In this document: positions 15,687 through 24,562 of the stretch, piece after piece
Position numbering within the stretch: the first letter of the stretch is position 1
How the letters are laid out: each line of letters opens with the position of its first letter
Assembly: GCF_042682565.1 (NCBI RefSeq)
Contig: NZ_JBHUIC010000005.1
Strand: one strand, 5' to 3'
DNA: 64,000 nucleotides
Source: Pistricoccus aurantiacus
Lineage (GTDB): Bacteria; Pseudomonadota; Gammaproteobacteria; Pseudomonadales; Halomonadaceae
Notes under the pieces: model-generated
The model's input: the letters and a program-made list of their open reading frames with translations, nothing else
Told to the model about the DNA's origin: nothing
The model's database searches: none
Made by a program: the position numbers and the translations under genes

Positions 15687-17741
15687 ATGGCCACTCCCAT
15701 TCCGCAAGCCACGCTTTATATTAGCGCGCTATGCCTATCAACAGCCTTTTCGACGACAATATTCGCTCAGTCGGCTGCACTGGAGCCGATAACGGTAGCA
15801 GCGCCGCGACTGGAGCGTGAGCTTTACACGACACCGGCGGCGGTTTCCGTTATTCCTGAAAGAGAAATTGCCCAGGGCCGGCAGCGGGTCAGACTCGACG
15901 AGTCGCTGAGACGAGTGCCCGGCGTATTCATCCAGAATCGCGACAACTTCGCCCAGGGCGCCCGAGTGGCGATTCGCGGCTTCGGCGCTCGCGCGCCATT
16001 CGGCGTTCGCGGCATCACCGTACTGATGGACGGCATCCCCTATACCCTGCCGGACGGTCAGGCGCAGCTGGATGCCATCGACCTGAATAGCGCCGAGCGC
16101 ATCGAGGTGATTCGCGGTCCATCGTCAGTGCTTTATGGCAACGCCGCCGGCGGGGTCATCGCCGTCACCACCAAGGACGGCAAGGGCGACAGTGCGGGAA
16201 GCCGAATACGGGTGGAAGGCGGCAGCGACGGCTATGGCCAGTTGGCCGCCAGTCACGGCGGACAGAGCGGCTCCTGGTCGCATCACGTCAGCGTATCCGG
16301 ACTCAACTTCGACGGCTATCGCGATCACAGCAGCGTCGAAAAATATCAGCTCAATGCCAAGCTGCGTCGTGAACTCGACCAGGACCGCGCCCTGACGGCG
16401 ATCGTCAATCTGCTCGAGAACCCGCGCTCGGAAGACCCGGGCGCCCTCACCGCAGAGCAGGTCGAAGCCGACCGCTCCCAGGCGGGCCGGTTCACGGAAC
16501 AATATGACACCGGTCAGGAGGTCGACCAGCAGGTGCTGGGGCTGCAGTACGAGGATCTCGCCTTCGGTCCCGGCGAGCTTTATGTGAAAGGCTTTGCCAG
16601 CCAGCGCAATTTCAAGCAGCAGCTGCCCTACCCCGGCGACAGCCTGATCGACTACCAGCGCGACTACTGGGGCGGCAGCGCCGAGTACCACCAATCACTG
16701 CGACTCGGCGATCTACCGCTGCGCTATGTAGTCGGGCTGGATCTGGCCCGTCAGAAGGACGACCGCCACCGACGCAACGTGGAATTCAGCGGCGAGGTCA
16801 CCGGCAAGACCGCGGACGAGACCCAGACGGCGACCTCCGCCGGCCTCTTCGCCAAAGGCGACCTGGACCTGACCGACCGGCTCACTCTGACCCTGGGCGG
16901 CCGTTTCGATCGGGTGAAACTGAAAGTCGAGGACGATTTCGAACAGGACGGCGATCAGAGCGGTGAACGCACTTTTCGCGAATGGAGCGGCTCGGCGGGG
17001 GTGAGCTATCGCTATCGTCCCGCTCACCAGCTGTACGTCAACACCGGCACCGCCTTCGAGACACCGACCTTTTCGGAATTCGCCAATCCAGCCGGCACCG
17101 GCGGGTTCAATCCGTCCGTGGAGCCGCAAAAAGCCTGGAATCGTGAAATCGGCCTGCGCGGCAATTTCGTCAACGGCCTGGAGTACGATCTGGCGCTGTT
17201 CTCGGTGAGGGTTCGCGACGAACTGGTGCCCTACGAAGGCGAAAGCGGGCGCAACTTCTATCGCAATGCCGGCGACAGCTCTCGAGACGGCCTGGAAATG
17301 GCGCTGGGCTGGCAGTTCGCCGATAGCTGGCGCTGGGACACGGCGCTGACCCTGGCGAACTACGAGTTCGATGAATTCGAGACCGACGATGCTGATTACA
17401 GTGACAATCGAATTCCCGGCCTGCCGGAGCAGACCTGGATCAATCAGCTGACCTGGCAGGATACCGATGAGCGTTTCGCCACCCTCGAGACCCAATACAT
17501 TGGCGACATTGAGGCGGATAACGCCAATCAGGTCGAGGTCGACAGCTACTGGCTGGTCAATCTACGCGCCGGTGATGGTTGGATGCTAAACGAAGACAGT
17601 TTGATTCGCGCCTACGCCGGCATTCGCAACCTGCTGGATGAAGACCACTTCGCCAACGTGCGCATCAACGCCAATGCCGGGCGCTATTTCGAGCCTGCCC
17701 CGGGGCGAACGTTCTACGCGGGCGTTGAAGTGGCGTTCTGA
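15687..17741 (+). CDS. TonB-dependent outer-membrane receptor, PqqU/YncD-like
   Basis: The receptor starts at the second ATG, with AAGG placed six bases upstream. A signal peptide ends near 'TIFAQSAA'. The plug domain (about residues 45-165) contains 'VPGVFIQNRDNFAQGARVAI' and 'RGFGARAPFGVRG', strongly like E. coli YncD/PqqU, which imports pyrroloquinoline quinone, followed by 'RIEVIRGPSSVLYGNAAGG'. A 22-strand barrel follows, ending in 'RTFYAGVEVAF' with the terminal Phe of outer-membrane proteins. No clear Fur box is seen upstream and no siderophore genes are adjacent, so the substrate is open; PQQ is a candidate by similarity. Confidence 0.88.
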   Translation: MATPIPQATLYISALCLSTAFSTTIFAQSAALEPITVAAPRLERELYTTPAAVSVIPEREIAQGRQRVRLDESLRRVPGVFIQNRDNFAQGARVAIRGFGARAPFGVRGITVLMDGIPYTLPDGQAQLDAIDLNSAERIEVIRGPSSVLYGNAAGGVIAVTTKDGKGDSAGSRIRVEGGSDGYGQLAASHGGQSGSWSHHVSVSGLNFDGYRDHSSVEKYQLNAKLRRELDQDRALTAIVNLLENPRSEDPGALTAEQVEADRSQAGRFTEQYDTGQEVDQQVLGLQYEDLAFGPGELYVKGFASQRNFKQQLPYPGDSLIDYQRDYWGGSAEYHQSLRLGDLPLRYVVGLDLARQKDDRHRRNVEFSGEVTGKTADETQTATSAGLFAKGDLDLTDRLTLTLGGRFDRVKLKVEDDFEQDGDQSGERTFREWSGSAGVSYRYRPAHQLYVNTGTAFETPTFSEFANPAGTGGFNPSVEPQKAWNREIGLRGNFVNGLEYDLALFSVRVRDELVPYEGESGRNFYRNAGDSSRDGLEMALGWQFADSWRWDTALTLANYEFDEFETDDADYSDNRIPGLPEQTWINQLTWQDTDERFATLETQYIGDIEADNANQVEVDSYWLVNLRAGDGWMLNEDSLIRAYAGIRNLLDEDHFANVRINANAGRYFEPAPGRTFYAGVEVAF

Positions 17742-17816
17742 GCCTGCTTTCATGCCACCTCAGAGGTTCAGTTGGCGATTGCTTGATAGGCAAGGCAGAG
17801 GGCATCCACGCCATCA

Positions 17817-19007
17817 TCAAGCCGTTGGCATCTCCTGCAACTGCCAGCTGTTATCGGTCAGCGGCACCGCGCCGGCTGACGTCACCACGACCGTGTCGCT
17901 GATACCGATGCCCCACCGGCCCGGCAATCGCAGGCAGATCGGCAGGTGAAACACCATGTTAGTCTCGAAGATAGCGTGCTGGCTGCGAGCGATATAGCCA
18001 CTCCCCTCGACCCAGCTCGGCGGAAACTGCGCTCCCACCGCATAACCAAACACCCCGGAGAAGAATATCTGCTCACTCCAGGGTGCCAGCAGGGTCTCGG
18101 CGGCCAAGGCGGCATCGCTGAATCGGTTACCCGAGCGCATCGCCGCGCATAGCGTCTCGAACAGCTCACGGCAAAGATCGCGCAGGACGCGCATCTCGTC
18201 GCTGGCGCGCCCCGCCACCGCGGTACACATCATCGGTGCCGTATAGCGCTGATAGGCGGCACCAAACTCCAGGAACACCGGCTCGTCTTGGTCGATGGTG
18301 AACCGCTTGTGATTGACGTGAATAATACTGATGCGCCGCTCAGCGGTAACGATAGGCTGCATACTCATGAATTCGCTGCCCGCCGCCAACATGGCCCGAG
18401 CACCTTCGGCGGCGATGGCATTGTCGGTGACACCAGGACGAATGACGCGCAGCGCGGCTCGAATGCCTGTCGCAGTGATCCGTGCACTCTCGCGCAGGCA
18501 GTTGAGCTCCAGCGATGACTTGACGATGCGAATGTGATCGAGCAGCGCCCCGCTCTCTTGAAAGCGCTCGACGTTCAATCGCGCCTGCAACCGAATGATC
18601 ACCTCGTGGCGGAGCCCGGCGCTCCAACCATCGATACCAATGCAGCGATAGTTCGCCAGCACGTCGCAGAGCGGCGTGATGACCTCATCGAGACACTCCC
18701 AGTGATAACCCAGCACCTCGTCGACGGATGCCGTGACCACCGCCGGCCCGGTTTCGATGGATGGAACCTGTAGGGTCAGCCGATCCATGGCGCACACCAG
18801 GCAGGCATGCACCGAGACCTCGAAGGTATGGTAGCCGGTCAGGTAGTAGATATCCGCCGGATCGGTAAGCAGCAACGCATCCAATCCTGCGGCCGACATC
18901 GCGTCCCGCACTTTCTGGCGGCGCCCGGCGAACTCGGCTTCGGAAAAGGGTAGCTCACTGCCGCGTAGCTCAGCGGCCAAGGCATGTCGATAGGCGGTGT
19001 GATCCAT
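17817..19007 (-). CDS. M24-family hydrolase, ectoine hydrolase (DoeA/EutD)-like
   Basis: The 396-residue product has a creatinase-type N-terminal domain ('DALLLTDPADIYYLTGYHTF') and a pita-bread C-terminal domain. The dimetal ligands of aminopeptidase P are not kept: the DLG/SDITRT region reads 'FLEFGAAYQRYTAPMMCT' and the HGxG region reads 'GYAVGAQFPPSW'. The same pattern is typical of DoeA/EutD ectoine hydrolases, whose catalytic Glu would align with the Glu in 'FLEFG'. No doeB deacylase is adjacent, so this may be a paralogue with another substrate. The ATG at 19007 is preferred over a GTG at 19025 because GGAG lies at a sensible distance. Confidence 0.78.
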   Translation of the reverse strand: MDHTAYRHALAAELRGSELPFSEAEFAGRRQKVRDAMSAAGLDALLLTDPADIYYLTGYHTFEVSVHACLVCAMDRLTLQVPSIETGPAVVTASVDEVLGYHWECLDEVITPLCDVLANYRCIGIDGWSAGLRHEVIIRLQARLNVERFQESGALLDHIRIVKSSLELNCLRESARITATGIRAALRVIRPGVTDNAIAAEGARAMLAAGSEFMSMQPIVTAERRISIIHVNHKRFTIDQDEPVFLEFGAAYQRYTAPMMCTAVAGRASDEMRVLRDLCRELFETLCAAMRSGNRFSDAALAAETLLAPWSEQIFFSGVFGYAVGAQFPPSWVEGSGYIARSQHAIFETNMVFHLPICLRLPGRWGIGISDTVVVTSAGAVPLTDNSWQLQEMPTA

Positions 19008-19181
19008 GGTAGGGCGCTCCAGCACTCAAGGTTGCCTTTGGAGTGTAGAAGGCCGGTGGCTAAACCGTGGCGGGTATCACAGTACTTTAAAGCGCCGAAC
19101 TGGACAGTCACGCTGGCCAAGGTGTCTCATTTCGCACTCCATGTATTCATACCCGAGTCACCTCAGGATCGCGCCAATTCA

Positions 19182-20597
19182 TCACGAAGCAGCGCTCTTC
19201 CACTCAAGCCTGACTTCAAGCCCGCCCTGCTCGTGATTGCGCAATATCAAGTTGGCCTGTTGTCGCTTCGCCAACGCCACGGCGATGGCAAGTCCCAGGC
19301 CGCTGCCGGTGGTGCGTTGCGAGGCGGCGCGGCGAAAGCGCTCGGTCACCTTGTCGAGCATCTCCTCGGGAATGCCGGGACCGGTATCGCGGATGATCAA
19401 ACGCGGGCCTTGTGGCGTTTGCTCCAGGGATACCGCGACCCGGCCACCGTCCGGCGTATAGCGCAGGGCGTTGTCCAGCAGATTGCGTATCAGGATGCCG
19501 AGTTCGGTGGCATTGGCCATCACATGGAATCGCCGCATGGAGGCGTGTTCGGCCTCGGTGATTTCCAGCGTCTGGCCTCGCGCCTCGGCCAGCGGCCAGA
19601 GTTCCGCCGCCAGCTCTTGAACGAGGGCCCGCAGGTCGATTTTCTCGACGCCCTGCGGCTGTCCTTGATCCACTCGTGCCAGCACCAGTAATTGCTCGAC
19701 GACTCGCTGCAGTCGCTCGATACCGATCCTCGCCTTGGCAAGCGCTGCCGCTTCGCCGCCGATGGCGTTGTCCAGCTGGATCTTCAAGCCTGCCAAGGGC
19801 GTGCGCAGTTCATGGGCGGCGTCCGCGGTAAAGCGACGCTCCTTTTCCAAGGTTTCGCCGAGCCTGGCGATAAAGGCATTAAGGGCGCGATGCAGTTCGC
19901 TCAACTCACGGGGCACGGACAGATGGATGGGACTCAGATCCGTATGATCGCGATCACGCACCTGTCCGGATAGTTGCTCGATGGGACTCAGGCCGCGACG
20001 AATCACCCGTGTCATCAACCACAGCGCCAACGGCATCAGCAGCAGCATCGGCCAGAGATGATTGATCGCGATGCGCTCGACAATTTCCTGCCTGAAGCTC
20101 TTTCTGAGGCCGATACGTACCCAGGTATCGCTGTGGCTATCGAACAGGCTGAAGACTCGCCAACGCTCGCCGTCATAATCCACCCAGCGAAAGCCTTCCT
20201 CCTGAGGCGCGGGAAAGGCGGAAGACTCGTGCCAACGCGGCCCCAGCAGGCGGGGCGTGCCTTGGGCATCCCAGAAACCCAGGCTTAGCTTCTGCTCTTC
20301 ATGATGATAGAGCACGCCGGTCTTCCGCTGCGCCGCCTCGTCGAATTTCCGGTCACCATTTAGCAGCGCCGGATGGTCTGGCTGGCTTAGACGCTGGGCG
20401 AGCGCGCGATACGCTTCGATATCCGGTGAAGGCGGTAGAAACGCGGCAATAATACGTCCTTCCAGGCTAAGCTGGGCATCGAGAATTTCTTCGAGCTCGT
20501 GTTCGGAAATCAAATACGCCGCGATAACGGACAGTAGGCTGATCGCCGTCAAGGTAATCGCCAGGGTACGAACCAGATAGCGACGTATCGAAATCAT
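19182..20597 (-). CDS. Sensor histidine kinase (QseC/PmrB type)
   Basis: The 471-residue inner-membrane kinase has TM1 at about residues 8-29, a periplasmic sensor of about 130 residues beginning 'EHELEEILDAQL', TM2 at about 165-185, HAMP, a phospho-acceptor box 'HELRTPLAGLKIQLDNA' and the ATPase motifs 'NLLDNALRYTPDGG' and 'DTGPGIPEE'. The acidic start of the periplasmic loop is like QseC/PmrB sensors of iron or cations. It overlaps the response regulator gene by four bases and is transcribed after it. The signal is not readable. Confidence 0.92.
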   Translation of the reverse strand: MISIRRYLVRTLAITLTAISLLSVIAAYLISEHELEEILDAQLSLEGRIIAAFLPPSPDIEAYRALAQRLSQPDHPALLNGDRKFDEAAQRKTGVLYHHEEQKLSLGFWDAQGTPRLLGPRWHESSAFPAPQEEGFRWVDYDGERWRVFSLFDSHSDTWVRIGLRKSFRQEIVERIAINHLWPMLLLMPLALWLMTRVIRRGLSPIEQLSGQVRDRDHTDLSPIHLSVPRELSELHRALNAFIARLGETLEKERRFTADAAHELRTPLAGLKIQLDNAIGGEAAALAKARIGIERLQRVVEQLLVLARVDQGQPQGVEKIDLRALVQELAAELWPLAEARGQTLEITEAEHASMRRFHVMANATELGILIRNLLDNALRYTPDGGRVAVSLEQTPQGPRLIIRDTGPGIPEEMLDKVTERFRRAASQRTTGSGLGLAIAVALAKRQQANLILRNHEQGGLEVRLEWKSAAS

Positions 20598-21256
20598 GTC
20601 GCCTGGCTGTCCAGACGGTAGCCGATGCCGCGCACGGTGGCGATCAAGCGCTTGTCGAGCTTCTTGCGGAGATGATGCACATGGACTTCGAGGGCATTGG
20701 ATTCCACCTCCTCTCCCCAGCCGTAGAGCAGACTTTCCAGCCGCGGGCGCGACAGTACCTTGTCCGGATGACGCGCCAGTTCCAGCAGCAGCGCGTACTC
20801 CCGTCGCCCCAGCTTGATATCCTTACCGCGCCAGCAAACGCGATGACTGGCATCGTCGATCAGCAGGGCGCCGAGCTGCAGCTCGTTCGCCGTGTGCCCG
20901 GTGGCGCGCCGGGTAATCACCCGCAGGCGAGCCAGCAGCTCCTGAAGATCGAAAGGCTTTAGCACGTAATCGTCCGCCCCGGCGTCCAGCCCGCGAATAC
21001 GTTCTTCTACCGCATCCCGGGCGGTCAGGATCAGCACCGGTAGTTTGCCTTGCCGACGCACATTTGCCAGCACGTCCAGGCCGTCGATGTCCGGCAGTCC
21101 CAAATCGAGTATCAACGCCGAGAAGGTTTCATTCGTCAGGGCGGCAAGGCCCTCGCAACCTAGGCAGAACCAGTCCACCACATAGCCCTGGCGCTGCAGG
21201 GCAACCTTGATACCATCCCCAAGCAGCGGGTCATCCTCTATCAGTAACACGCGCAT
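20594..21256 (-). CDS. OmpR-family response regulator (PmrA/QseB type)
   Basis: The 220-residue protein has a receiver domain (acidic pocket 'EDD' at 7-9, phospho-Asp in 'LILDLGLPDIDG' near residue 51, Lys in 'DYVLKPFD' near 101) and a winged-helix effector ('ESNALEVHVHHLRKKLD'). The sequence resembles PmrA/QseB. It is divergent from the GT2 operon, and the shared upstream region holds an exact PmrA-type direct repeat, so self-regulation and control of the glycosyltransferase genes are likely. Confidence 0.93.
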   Translation of the reverse strand: MRVLLIEDDPLLGDGIKVALQRQGYVVDWFCLGCEGLAALTNETFSALILDLGLPDIDGLDVLANVRRQGKLPVLILTARDAVEERIRGLDAGADDYVLKPFDLQELLARLRVITRRATGHTANELQLGALLIDDASHRVCWRGKDIKLGRREYALLLELARHPDKVLSRPRLESLLYGWGEEVESNALEVHVHHLRKKLDKRLIATVRGIGYRLDSQAT

Positions 21257-21298
21257 CGTCCATCCTCGTGAGGCATGCTCCGAGTATTGATCCGATTG

Positions 21299-21315
21299 CT
21301 TAAGGAAACCTTAAG
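21299..21315. promoter_or_regulatory. PmrA-box operator
   Basis: CTTAAG-GAAAC-CTTAAG: two identical hexamers with a 5-base spacer, an exact match to the PmrA consensus YTTAAK-N5-YTTAAK. It lies between the divergent response regulator (start 21256) and the GT2 gene (start 21366). Confidence 0.82.
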
Positions 21316-21365
21316 CAAAGTCATGCACTGTGTCTTTCCGCCCAACCTGCTGGAGAATCGTCATC

Positions 21366-22139
21366 ATGCGGCAACTCCACTTGTCGGTCATCGTTCCCGC
21401 CAAGGACGAGGCCGAGAATCTGCCTGGCCTGCTGGATGAAATCGCCGCCGCCTTGACTGGAACCGTTTACGAGATACTGGTGGTGGACGATGGCTCCAGC
21501 GACGCGACCTGGCCGCTGTTATGCCGGCGGGCGACCGTCGATGCTCGCTTGCGCCCCCTACGTCATCTCGAAAGCGCCGGCCAGAGTACCTCGCTGTGGC
21601 AGGCGGCTTGGCACGCCCGGGGGGACTGGCTGGCGACGCTGGACGGCGACGGCCAGAACGATCCCGCGGATATTCCCCGCCTGCTGAACGTAGCAATGAA
21701 TAGCGATCTCGTGTTGGTCGCCGGACATCGGGTCGCACGCCAGGATAGCCGGCTGAAACGCCTGTCGTCGCGCACCGCCAATCGCGTGCGCGCCACGCTG
21801 CTCAAGGACGCCACCCCGGATACCGGCTGCGGGCTCAAGCTGATCCGTCGAGACGCCTTTCTGACCCTGCCTTATTTCGACCACATGCACCGCTTCCTGC
21901 CCGCCCTCGTGCAAGCCCAGGGCGGGCGCTGCCGGTCCGTATCCGTCAACCATCGCCCGCGCCGAGCCGGTCAATCGAAGTACGGTCTGCACGACCGGCT
22001 TTGGGTCGGCCTGGTGGATATGCTGGGGGTGCTATGGCTGCAGCGACGCTGCCGTTTACCGGTGACGCTGGAAGTCCCGTCCGATGCAAGCAACATTCCC
22101 CGTGATCAGCGCTCTTCCAGCGAGCAGGAGGTATCATGA
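21366..22139 (+). CDS. Family 2 glycosyltransferase (polyprenyl-phosphate sugar synthase-like)
   Basis: The 257-residue product starts 'MRQLHLSVIVPAKDEAENLP', the GT-A nucleotide-sugar fold, with DxD-like 'LDGDGQNDPADIP' near residue 98 and 'CGLKLIRRDAF' further on, as in dolichol-phosphate-mannose synthase and ArnC. It lacks the two C-terminal transmembrane helices of ArnC. It overlaps the LAB_N gene by four bases and is followed by a GT39 gene, so it probably makes the undecaprenyl-phosphate sugar used by that transferase. The start at 21366 has GGAG upstream; an ATG at 21330 is rejected. Confidence 0.88.
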   Translation: MRQLHLSVIVPAKDEAENLPGLLDEIAAALTGTVYEILVVDDGSSDATWPLLCRRATVDARLRPLRHLESAGQSTSLWQAAWHARGDWLATLDGDGQNDPADIPRLLNVAMNSDLVLVAGHRVARQDSRLKRLSSRTANRVRATLLKDATPDTGCGLKLIRRDAFLTLPYFDHMHRFLPALVQAQGGRCRSVSVNHRPRRAGQSKYGLHDRLWVGLVDMLGVLWLQRRCRLPVTLEVPSDASNIPRDQRSSSEQEVS

Positions 22140-22414
22140 CCGCAACGCTCTGGCTGATCGTTGGCTTTGTTGGACAAGGCCTCTTCAGCGCCCGTTTCAT
22201 CGTGCAATGGCTGGCCAGCGAGCGGGCAAAACGCAGCGTGGTTCCTATCGCCTTCTGGTTCTTCAGCCTGGGCGGTGGCGCCACCTTGCTCGCTTATGCC
22301 ATCTACCGCCGGGACCCGGTGTTTATCCTGGGGCAGGCGGCGGGCTTGTTCATCTACGCACGCAACCTGATGCTGCTGCGCCGGGAGTCGCAAGAGCGCC
22401 GTTCGGCTTCCTGA
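22136..22414 (+). CDS. LAB_N (lipid A biosynthesis N-terminal domain) membrane protein
   Basis: The 92-residue inner-membrane protein has three hydrophobic segments and the LAB_N signature 'GQGLFSARFIVQWLASERAK', followed by 'VPIAFWFFSLGGG' and 'AGLFIYARNLMLL'. The domain is found fused to some LpxB proteins and as a small stand-alone protein beside GT2/GT39 genes. It may help move or present the lipid-linked sugar. It is coupled by overlap to the GT2 gene and lies 19 bp before the GT39 gene. Confidence 0.87.
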   Translation: MTATLWLIVGFVGQGLFSARFIVQWLASERAKRSVVPIAFWFFSLGGGATLLAYAIYRRDPVFILGQAAGLFIYARNLMLLRRESQERRSAS

Positions 22415-22433
22415 CCGTCAAGAGTCCTTTTTC

Positions 22434-24149
22434 ATGCTGTATCGCCCGAATTATCTGCATGTCCCATTGGCGCGCTGGCAATGGTTGGGCTTCGGCGTTT
22501 TCGCCTGTGCGTTTCTCGCCCTCGGCATCGGCCTGCGAGACCCCTGGCCCGCGGACGAGCCGCGCTTCGCTCTCAATGCGTTGGAAATGCTGCGCACCGG
22601 CCAGTTCTGGCTACCCCACCGGGGGGGCGAACTGTATCCGGACAAACCGCCGCTTTATATGTGGGCCACCGCGCTAGGTATTGCGGCCACCGGCTCGGTG
22701 CGCCTGGGCTTCCTGCTGCCATCGCTGTTTGCCGCCCTCGGCACCCTGGCGCTGATCGTCGATCTGAGCCGGCGGCTATACGGCCAACGCATCGCGATGC
22801 TCGCCGGGCTCGCCCTGCTGACCACCCTGCAGTTCGTGCTGCAGGCCAAGGCCGCGCAGATCGACATGCTGCTGACGTTCTTCGTCACCCTGGGCGCCTA
22901 CGGGCTGATGCGTCATGCGCTGCTGGGGGATTCCAGGGGCTGGTGGTATCTCGCTTGTATCGCCATGGGTCTGGGCATCTTGACCAAGGGCGTGGGCTTT
23001 CTACCGTTGCTGATGCTGCCGGCCTGGTGGTGGCTGGCCAGACAAGGACATGCCACGCGCCTGGAGATGAAAACGTTGCTCCTGGGGCTGGGTTGCCTGC
23101 TCGGCACGCTCCTTCTATGGGCGGTGCCGATGATCCTGATCACCAGCCTGAGTGATGATCCCAGCCTGGCCGCCTATCGGGACAATATCCTCTTCAAGCA
23201 GACCGGGGAGCGTTACGCCAGCGCCTGGCATCATCTCAAGCCCTGGTACTACTACCTGGTCGAGGTGCTGCCCTGGGCCTGGATGCCGCTGGTGCTCCTG
23301 CTACCCTGGGCGCTACCCGCCTGGTGGCGGCGTCTGCGGCGTGGCGATGCGAAAATTGTCATGCCGCTATTCGGCGTCATCGTCACTCTGGTGTTCTTCT
23401 CCTGGTCGCCGGGCAAGCGCGGGGTCTATGTCTTGCCCACCATTCCACTGCTGGTACTGGCCCTGGCGCCCCTGTTCCCTGGTCTGCTAGGCAAGATCGG
23501 CCCTAACCGCCTGGGCACCTTGGTGCTTGTCGCGTTGGGGGGCATTTTTCTTGCCGCCGGCATCCTGGGCGCCCTGGGCCTGCCTGATCTTGCGCAATTG
23601 TCGGTTCGGTATCAGGTCACACCCTGGCTGGGCTGGAGTCTGCTCGGCTGCGCCGCCATCGCCCTGCTCGTCTGGCTGCGTGTCCGTGGTGGGCTCACGG
23701 CGCTGGGGCTCTGGTTCCTGATCTTCTGGGGCTGGTGGTCGACGGATGCCTACCTGCAGATGAACGATACCCGCTCCCCCCGGCGCATGATGCAACGCGT
23801 TGTCGAACAGACCAGCCAAGACGCCTGGCTGGCCCTGCCGGCATTCGGCGAGGAGTTTCTGCTGCAGGCCCGCCAGCCCAGCGTGCACTTCGGTTATCAC
23901 ACCCCGCTGGAAGCGCAGTTGCAGCGCGCCTATGCCTGGCTCGAACAGGCACCGCATGAACGCTGGATGCTGATCGAGCAAGATAATGCTCAGGAGATCG
24001 GCTGCATGGACGACACTCAGGTGATCGATATGGGCCATCAAAACGGTGAGTATTGGGCTCTCGCGCCCGGTATCGCCTTCGACGCCTGTCAGGGAGACGT
24101 CAGTGCCGCACCGCTTTTCATCGCACCGACAACCTTGAAGGAAAAATAG
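22434..24149 (+). CDS. ArnT-like family 39 glycosyltransferase
   Basis: The 571-residue polytopic protein begins a periplasmic-facing catalytic loop with 'RDPWPADEPRFALNALEML', where the DE/PR pattern is the ArnT/PMT acidic motif, followed by 'GELYPDKPPLYMW' as in ArnT. About eleven transmembrane segments follow and a soluble C-terminal domain closes it. ArnT transfers aminoarabinose from undecaprenyl phosphate to lipid A; here no arnA/B/D genes accompany it, so a different sugar (for example a hexose or hexosamine) is more likely. It is the last gene of the PmrA-box operon. Confidence 0.9.
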   Translation: MLYRPNYLHVPLARWQWLGFGVFACAFLALGIGLRDPWPADEPRFALNALEMLRTGQFWLPHRGGELYPDKPPLYMWATALGIAATGSVRLGFLLPSLFAALGTLALIVDLSRRLYGQRIAMLAGLALLTTLQFVLQAKAAQIDMLLTFFVTLGAYGLMRHALLGDSRGWWYLACIAMGLGILTKGVGFLPLLMLPAWWWLARQGHATRLEMKTLLLGLGCLLGTLLLWAVPMILITSLSDDPSLAAYRDNILFKQTGERYASAWHHLKPWYYYLVEVLPWAWMPLVLLLPWALPAWWRRLRRGDAKIVMPLFGVIVTLVFFSWSPGKRGVYVLPTIPLLVLALAPLFPGLLGKIGPNRLGTLVLVALGGIFLAAGILGALGLPDLAQLSVRYQVTPWLGWSLLGCAAIALLVWLRVRGGLTALGLWFLIFWGWWSTDAYLQMNDTRSPRRMMQRVVEQTSQDAWLALPAFGEEFLLQARQPSVHFGYHTPLEAQLQRAYAWLEQAPHERWMLIEQDNAQEIGCMDDTQVIDMGHQNGEYWALAPGIAFDACQGDVSAAPLFIAPTTLKEK

Positions 24150-24165
24150 CGAAGAACAGTCAATC

Positions 24166-24182
24166 CGTAAGTTTTCTTTAAG
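24166..24182 (+). promoter_or_regulatory. Second PmrA-box-like operator
   Basis: CGTAAG-TTTTC-TTTAAG matches YTTAAK-N5-YTTAAK with one mismatch in the first half. It lies 54 bases upstream of the small membrane gene and just after the GT39 stop. Confidence 0.6.
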
Positions 24183-24235
24183 AAATGCTGGCTAGGCTGA
24201 CAAGCCGCCTTTACCTCACGTCAAGGAGAATACGA

Positions 24236-24517
24236 ATGACGGTGCTTGCTCAGCCCATCGACTCATCGGCCAATCGAGAAAAGCGTCGATCCTCGAAAAA
24301 GATCCGTCTTTTGCCCATCGCGATGCTGGTGCTGTTGGGCGGCATAATGTTCCTGACCGCTACCACTCAAGGCGCCTTACTGACGATCGCCATGCTGGCC
24401 AGCCTTGGCTTCCTGCAGCTTGGCGCATCGTTTCACAACGTCCAGTTGAAGGAAGACCTGCTGGCACTGGCCATGGCGGCATTGGGCACGATTGCGATGC
24501 TTTATCTGTTGGCCTAG
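24236..24517 (+). CDS. Small membrane protein of unknown function
   Basis: The 93-residue product has a basic N-terminal cytoplasmic stretch (REKRRSSKK) and three hydrophobic segments (about residues 26-41, 43-60 and 72-92). The start at 24236 has AAGGAG eight bases upstream; an earlier ATG has no RBS. I do not recognise the family. The PmrA-like box upstream suggests it belongs to the same cell-envelope stress response as the glycosyltransferases. Confidence 0.7.
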   Translation: MTVLAQPIDSSANREKRRSSKKIRLLPIAMLVLLGGIMFLTATTQGALLTIAMLASLGFLQLGASFHNVQLKEDLLALAMAALGTIAMLYLLA

Positions 24518-24562
24518 CGCTCTGACTGGATACAAGACAGCGCGGCAGTGCTCTTCACGCGA

